DNA of 64,000 bases from G963675935 sp963803125. GTDB taxonomy: Bacteria > Planctomycetota > Planctomycetia > Pirellulales > Thermoguttaceae. How positions within the stretch are numbered: position 1 is the first letter of the stretch; each line of letters starts with the position of its first letter. The notes beneath the pieces were generated by a model. The model was not told the DNA's origin, searched no databases, and was given only the letters and a program-made list of their open reading frames with translations. The DNA lies in the NCBI GenBank assembly GCA_963803125.1, contig CAWDLR010000004.1, forward strand, positions 558,001 to 622,000. Direction: 5' to 3'. This document shows positions 60,578 to 64,000 of this stretch, piece by piece. A program made the position numbers and the translations under genes.

Positions 60578-61387
60578 ATGGCGAAACTGTCGATCAGCGA
60601 GACGACCACTTTTCGTTGGTCGTTTGAAGAGGACATCGCGCAGTACGTGGCCGCGGGCATTCCTTCGGTCGGCGTCTGGCGGCACAAACTCTCCGATTGC
60701 GGACAGGCAAAGGCGCTCGATCTGCTCCGCGCGGGCGGGCTGAAGGTCTCTCATCTCTTCTGGGCCGGCGGATTCACCGGCAGCGACGGCCGCAGCCACG
60801 GCGAGAGCATCGAGGATGCCGCCGAAGCGGTGCGCACTGCCGCCGCGCTCGATTGTCCAACGCTGATCCTCTACAGCGGCCCCCGCGCCGGCCATACCTA
60901 CAACCATGCCCGGCGGCTCGTGCAGGCGGCGCTGAAGGAGCTCGTTCCGCTGGCCGCCGAGCTGGAAGTGACCTTGGCTTTCGAGCCGATGCACCCCGGC
61001 TGCGCCGCCGAGTGGACCTTTCTCACCTCGCTCGACGACACGCTCGATCTGCTGGACACAGCGGCCAGCCCCCACGTGAAGATGACGCTCGACACGTACC
61101 ATCTCGGTCAGCAGGGGGACTTGCCGGGCCGCATTGCCGAGATTGTGTCGCGGGTGGCGATCGTGCAACTCGGCGACGCCCGCCGGCCGCCTAACGGCGA
61201 GCAGAACCGCTGCCGGTTGGGCGAGGGGATCGTGCCGCTCGGCGAAATCGTCGCCGCCCTGAAAGCCGGCGGCTACGACGGCTATTACGACATAGAATTG
61301 CTCGGCGAAGAGGTCGAAAACGACGATTATCGCTCACTGCTCGAACACGCCAAAGAGGCGTTTCGGCGGTTGGTGGGTGGGGGATAG
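60578..61387 (+). CDS. Sugar phosphate isomerase/epimerase family protein
   Basis: A 269-residue TIM barrel of the xylose-isomerase-like AP-endonuclease-2 superfamily. Metal-binding positions are visible: Glu in LAFEPMHPG, Asp/His in TLDTYHLGQQGD, and Glu in YYDIELLGEEVE. The substrate is probably a sugar or inositol derivative, but cannot be told. GGAG stands before ATG 60578. It lies 39 bases after the TraB-like gene. A heptamer repeat begins directly after its stop. Confidence 0.88.
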   Translation: MAKLSISETTTFRWSFEEDIAQYVAAGIPSVGVWRHKLSDCGQAKALDLLRAGGLKVSHLFWAGGFTGSDGRSHGESIEDAAEAVRTAAALDCPTLILYSGPRAGHTYNHARRLVQAALKELVPLAAELEVTLAFEPMHPGCAAEWTFLTSLDDTLDLLDTAASPHVKMTLDTYHLGQQGDLPGRIAEIVSRVAIVQLGDARRPPNGEQNRCRLGEGIVPLGEIVAALKAGGYDGYYDIELLGEEVENDDYRSLLEHAKEAFRRLVGGG

Positions 61388-61446
61388 TGGGCAGTCGGCA
61401 GTGGGCAGTCGGCAGTGGGCAGTGGGCAGCGGGCAGTCGGCAGTGG
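61388..61446. repeat. CGGCAGT/GGGCAGT heptamer array
   Basis: Eight heptamers of GGGCAGT and CGGCAGT type in tandem directly after the isomerase stop. They match the arms of insert 4 in dnaE2 (25958-26305). Confidence 0.85.
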
Positions 61447-61548
61447 AACTGTGAAACCGCGAGCGGTTTGTTCGTCGCAACGTGTACGAATTATCAAGCC
61501 CCCAGTCCTTCATCCTTCATCCCTCATCCTTCATCCTTCCTTCCCCCC

Positions 61549-61974
61549 ATGCTCATCGTCACTCCACAACTGCGGATTCCGTTGCGGGAGTTTGAGTTCA
61601 CGTTTGCACGCAGCAGCGGGCCGGGGGGGCAGAACGTCAATAAGGTGAACACGAAGGCCCTGCTGCGCTGGCCGGTGACGAGCAGCCCAAGCCTGCCCGA
61701 GCCGGTGCGGCGGCGGCTGCTGGCGAAATGCCGAAGGCAGGTGACGGCCGAAGGGGACTTGTTGATCGTCAGCCAGCGATTTCGCGACGCCGGCCGCAAC
61801 GTGGCCGAGTGCCTGGAGAAGCTGCGCAAATTGCTCGTCGAAGCGGCGACGCCGCCGCGTCCGCGCAAGCCCACGCGGCCAACACGGGCCTCGGTGCAGC
61901 GTCGCATCGAGAACAAGCGCCGGCTCGCGCAGAAGAAACGGCAGCGGCGCTCCGCCGGGACGAACGAGTCGTAA
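61549..61974 (+). CDS. arfB: Peptide chain release factor-like protein (ArfB type)
   Basis: A 141-residue ribosome-rescue hydrolase. It carries the GGQ motif in SSGPGGQNVNKVNTKALLRW, the peptidyl-tRNA hydrolysis loop of the YaeJ/ArfB class, and a Lys/Arg-rich C-terminal tail (RRIENKRRLAQKKRQRR) that enters the mRNA channel of stalled ribosomes. The size is right for ArfB rather than RF1/RF2. ATG 61549 is the family start; there is no Shine-Dalgarno sequence, only a CATCCTTCATCC tract directly upstream. Confidence 0.93.
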   Translation: MLIVTPQLRIPLREFEFTFARSSGPGGQNVNKVNTKALLRWPVTSSPSLPEPVRRRLLAKCRRQVTAEGDLLIVSQRFRDAGRNVAECLEKLRKLLVEAATPPRPRKPTRPTRASVQRRIENKRRLAQKKRQRRSAGTNES

Positions 61975-62422
61975 TATACTCGATAACCCCACCTGCTGGA
62001 TACCTCTTTCTACCCGTTAGAAAGCCTTCTGTGGCCGCCGCTTTTTCCTGACCGTCACAGTCTATCAGGGCGTGAGAATCGGCATCGACAGTCTCGACTT
62101 CCGCCAACGTCAGGACCGACACTAAGAGCATAGGGCCGCCCACGGGCTTGGTCGGGAAATGCCATGTAGTGGTGTTTTGCGGACAGTTGCCCCCCCGTCA
62201 TGAGGTTGGTTGCCCACAGTTTTGGATGTCGGTATGATGGATAGTCTGCCTGATATTACTTTAGTGCGTGGCCCGCGTTTGCAGACGTGGCCCATTGAAG
62301 CTCCTCGTTCGAGAGATCTCGTCGAGGAGACGCGTGCGGCATACACGACAAGGCCACGAAGGAAGGCCTCGGAAAAGCTGGAGAGGCTGCGTCCCCCGCC
62401 AACTGCTCCTGAGAGACTACCA
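61975..62422. other. Gene-free stretch
   Basis: The 448 bases between arfB and the ABC ATPase have no supported gene. An open frame leads into the ATPase but lacks a ribosome binding site and the family N-terminus before 62423. Confidence 0.5.
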
Positions 62423-63172
62423 ATGTACGTGCTGGAAACCCGCGGCCTGAAGAAAGTATATGGGACAGATGCTGAGGTCTCCGTTCATGCCCTGCGCGGC
62501 ATCAACCTCCAGGTCCGCAAAGGGGAACTGCTGGCGATCATGGGCCCCTCGGGCTCCGGCAAGAGTACGCTGCTGCACATTCTCGGCGGAGTAGAAACTC
62601 CGACCTCGGGCCAAGTGCTCCTGGAAGGGGTCGATCTGGCCACCTTGAGCGACGATCAACGCACGATTGTCCGCCGCGAGCGAATGGGCTTCATCTTCCA
62701 GTCGTTCAACCTGTTGCCGGCGTTCACGGCCGAGGAGAACGTCGCCTTGCCGCTGGAGTTGGGCGGCATGTCGTCGTCCGAGGCCCGCAAGCGGGCGGCC
62801 GACGCGCTGCGGATGGTGAGCATGACCCATCGCCGCGACCACGTGCCCAGCACGATGTCGGGCGGAGAACAGCAGCGGGTGGCCATCGCCCGCGCCCTGG
62901 TCATTCGCCCGGCCCTGCTGCTGGCCGACGAGCCGACCGGCAATCTCGACAGCACCAACGGCCGGCAAGTGACAGCGCTGCTCCGCAGGCTGGCCACCCA
63001 AGAGGACCAGACGATCGTGATGGTGACGCACGATGCCAACGTGGCCGCCCATGCCGATCGGCTGATCCGTCTGCGCGACGGTCTGGAGGAGACCGACGAG
63101 GAATTGGAAGCGGCCGCATCGCGAGAAGGCGAGGGTTCCTCGCGATCGTGTCTGTTTCGGGGGGTCGTGTAG
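62423..63172 (+). CDS. ABC transporter ATP-binding protein (MacB/LolD type)
   Basis: A 249-residue ATPase. Walker A GPSGSGKSTLLHILGG, Q-loop IFQSFNLLPAFTAEENV, signature MSGGEQQRVAIARAL, Walker B LLLADEPTGNLDS and H-loop MVTHDANVAAHADR are all present. The MacB/LolD type is shown by the family start MYVLETRGLKKVYG. It should drive the FtsX-type permease encoded after the repeat array. ATG 62423 is chosen by family length; a GAGAG lies upstream. Confidence 0.93.
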   Translation: MYVLETRGLKKVYGTDAEVSVHALRGINLQVRKGELLAIMGPSGSGKSTLLHILGGVETPTSGQVLLEGVDLATLSDDQRTIVRRERMGFIFQSFNLLPAFTAEENVALPLELGGMSSSEARKRAADALRMVSMTHRRDHVPSTMSGGEQQRVAIARALVIRPALLLADEPTGNLDSTNGRQVTALLRRLATQEDQTIVMVTHDANVAAHADRLIRLRDGLEETDEELEAAASREGEGSSRSCLFRGVV

Positions 63173-63363
63173 AGGAGAAGGCGAAAGCCGGAGGGCTGGG
63201 CACTTCTCTCGAGGAGAAGGCGGGAGCCAGAGGGCTGGGCACTTCTCTCGAGGAGAAGGCGGGAGCCAGAGGGCTGGGCACTTCTCTCGAGGAGAAGGCG
63301 GGAACCAGAGGGCTGGGCACTTCTCTCGAGGAGAAGGCGGGAACCAGAGGGCTGGGCACTTCA
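63173..63363. repeat. 39-bp tandem repeat, five units
   Basis: Units of 39 bases begin at 63173, 63212, 63251, 63290 and 63329 (last incomplete). Each contains AGGAGAAGGCGGGA and GGGCTGGGCACTTCTCTCG. Being a multiple of three, they stay open in one frame. They fill the space between the ATPase stop and the permease. Confidence 0.93.
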
Positions 63364-63383
63364 GTGCCCAGTGAAACGGAGAG

Positions 63384-63476
63384 CGGAAACAAAAGGGGGG
63401 AAGGCGGAAGGCGGAGGGCAGAGGGCGGAAGAGACATGCGTCTCGTTCCGCCCTCCGCCTTCCGCCCTCCGCCCTA
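63384..63476. repeat. Purine/pyrimidine inverted tract before the permease start
   Basis: GGAAGGCGGAGGGC-type units are followed by CCGCCCTCCGCCTTCCGCC-type units with GACATGCGTCTC between, forming an imperfect hairpin three bases before the permease ATG. The composition matches the insert in the ABC permease at 8456-8690. Confidence 0.8.
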
Positions 63477-63479
63477 CAC

Positions 63480-64000
63480 ATGGTACTCTGGAAGTTCACT
63501 CGTCGTGAAGTCTTTAGCCGGCCGGGGCGGGCGACGCTGACGCTGTTGAGCATCGTCATCGGCGTGGCTGCCGTCGTGGCGGTAAGCGTGGGCACGGCCA
63601 CCACGAATGGGGCGTTCCAAGAGATGTACGCCAGTGTGGCCGGCCGGGCGGGGCTGGAGGTTGTGGCCCCCGGCGACGGCTTCTTTGACGAGCGGGTAGC
63701 GGACGAAATCGAGAAAGTCCCCGGCGTCAAACGCGCCGTCCCCACCGTCCAGCGGCCGAGTTGGCTGCGCTATCAACGAAACAGGGTCGGCCTGTTCGTG
63801 ATGGGGATCGACCCCGATCGCGACAAGGCCGTCCGCGATTATGAATTGCAGCAGGGCCGCTTCTTCCAGAAGCCGCACGATGCCCTGTTGGAGTTGAGTT
63901 TCGCCCGCGGGCTCGGCGTCAAGGTCGGCGATCAGGTGAAACTGACGACCATGCGCGGACAGGCCAAGCCCTTCACGGTTTGCGGCCTGCTCTCGCCTCA
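63480..64000 (+). CDS. ABC transporter permease (FtsX/MacB type), 3' partial
   Basis: The first 173 codons of a MacB-type permease that runs off the window. A membrane segment (LTLLSIVIGVAAVVAVSVGT) after the basic start MVLWKFTRREVFSRPGRA is followed by the start of the periplasmic MacB_PCD domain (AGLEVVAPGDGFFDERVADE, GLFVMGIDPDRDK). With the ATPase before it, it should form a lipoprotein or peptide exporter. No Shine-Dalgarno precedes the ATG, only the pyrimidine-rich arm of the repeat. Confidence 0.88.
   Translation, partial: MVLWKFTRREVFSRPGRATLTLLSIVIGVAAVVAVSVGTATTNGAFQEMYASVAGRAGLEVVAPGDGFFDERVADEIEKVPGVKRAVPTVQRPSWLRYQRNRVGLFVMGIDPDRDKAVRDYELQQGRFFQKPHDALLELSFARGLGVKVGDQVKLTTMRGQAKPFTVCGLLSP

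Noticed and set aside
63173..63540. A 130-residue repetitive protein (EEKAGARGLGTSL units) from the 39-bp repeat
   Set aside because: It has no ribosome binding site or family and exists only because the unit length is a multiple of three.
1..64000. tRNA or rRNA genes
   Set aside because: Spacers were scanned for T-loop-like GTTCGAATC patterns and rRNA-like sequence; none with a matching cloverleaf was seen.

Overview
The window looks like a piece of a planctomycete chromosome, most likely of the Pirellulales type. The evidence is high GC, long gene-poor spacers, and several gene types typical of that group: an ECF sigma factor next to an anti-sigma/alpha-2-macroglobulin protein, a tricorn-like protease, a Tat-exported aldo/keto-reductase-fold protein, a DUF6941-type protein and a PF16962-like ABC exporter. 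No rRNA, tRNA, CRISPR array, phage or complete insertion sequence was seen. Assignment to the group is by gene content only.

Layout. 1-9.5 kb: glycosyltransferase-GGDEF fusion (cut by the left edge), dihydrouridine synthase, then on the minus strand ftsH, recQ and an ABC-2 permease. 9.8-14.3 kb: two small conserved proteins, a frameshifted sigma-54 response regulator, and a cyclopropane-fatty-acid-synthase-like methyltransferase. 14.9-22.8 kb: Na+/solute symporter, frameshifted URO-D family protein, a three-gene minus-strand operon (ABC ATPase, ABC exporter, MFS), a small membrane protein and a rhodanese. 23.2-31.8 kb: dnaE2, a YbaK-type deacylase, a YhcH-type protein, a frameshifted metzincin, then a phospholipid pair (CDP-alcohol phosphatidyltransferase and cdsA). 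32-41.2 kb: tricorn-like protease, GH127-type glycosidase, Tat-exported AKR-fold protein and tetraheme cytochrome. 41.4-46.8 kb: large hybrid histidine kinase and GGDEF response regulator, overlapping by ATGA, both with frame breaks. 47.3-53.4 kb: orphan protein, glgP, flavodoxin-fold oxidoreductase, zinc-ribbon membrane protein, toxin-antitoxin pair, cinA. 53.4-64 kb: split alpha-2-macroglobulin gene, ECF sigma factor with a candidate leader RNA, TraB-like protein, sugar isomerase, arfB, and an ABC ATPase/FtsX-type permease pair cut by the right edge.

The most unusual property is pervasive short inverted-repeat DNA. At least ten sequence families of palindromes (about 50-90 bp) and low-complexity inserts occur between genes, inside one another, and inside conserved genes. 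They are translated in frame in recQ, dnaE2, cinA, the cyclopropane-synthase-like gene and an ABC permease. One 48-bp element is identical in cinA and in the alpha-2-macroglobulin locus, where an extra 25-bp half copy breaks the frame. Some elements are flanked by long direct repeats (23, 18 and about 12 bp), which suggests insertion with target duplication. This resembles in principle the Rickettsia palindromic elements, but no mobilising enzyme is visible here.

Eight single-base frame breaks occur in six genes. They may be assembly indels or real decay; the sequence alone cannot decide.
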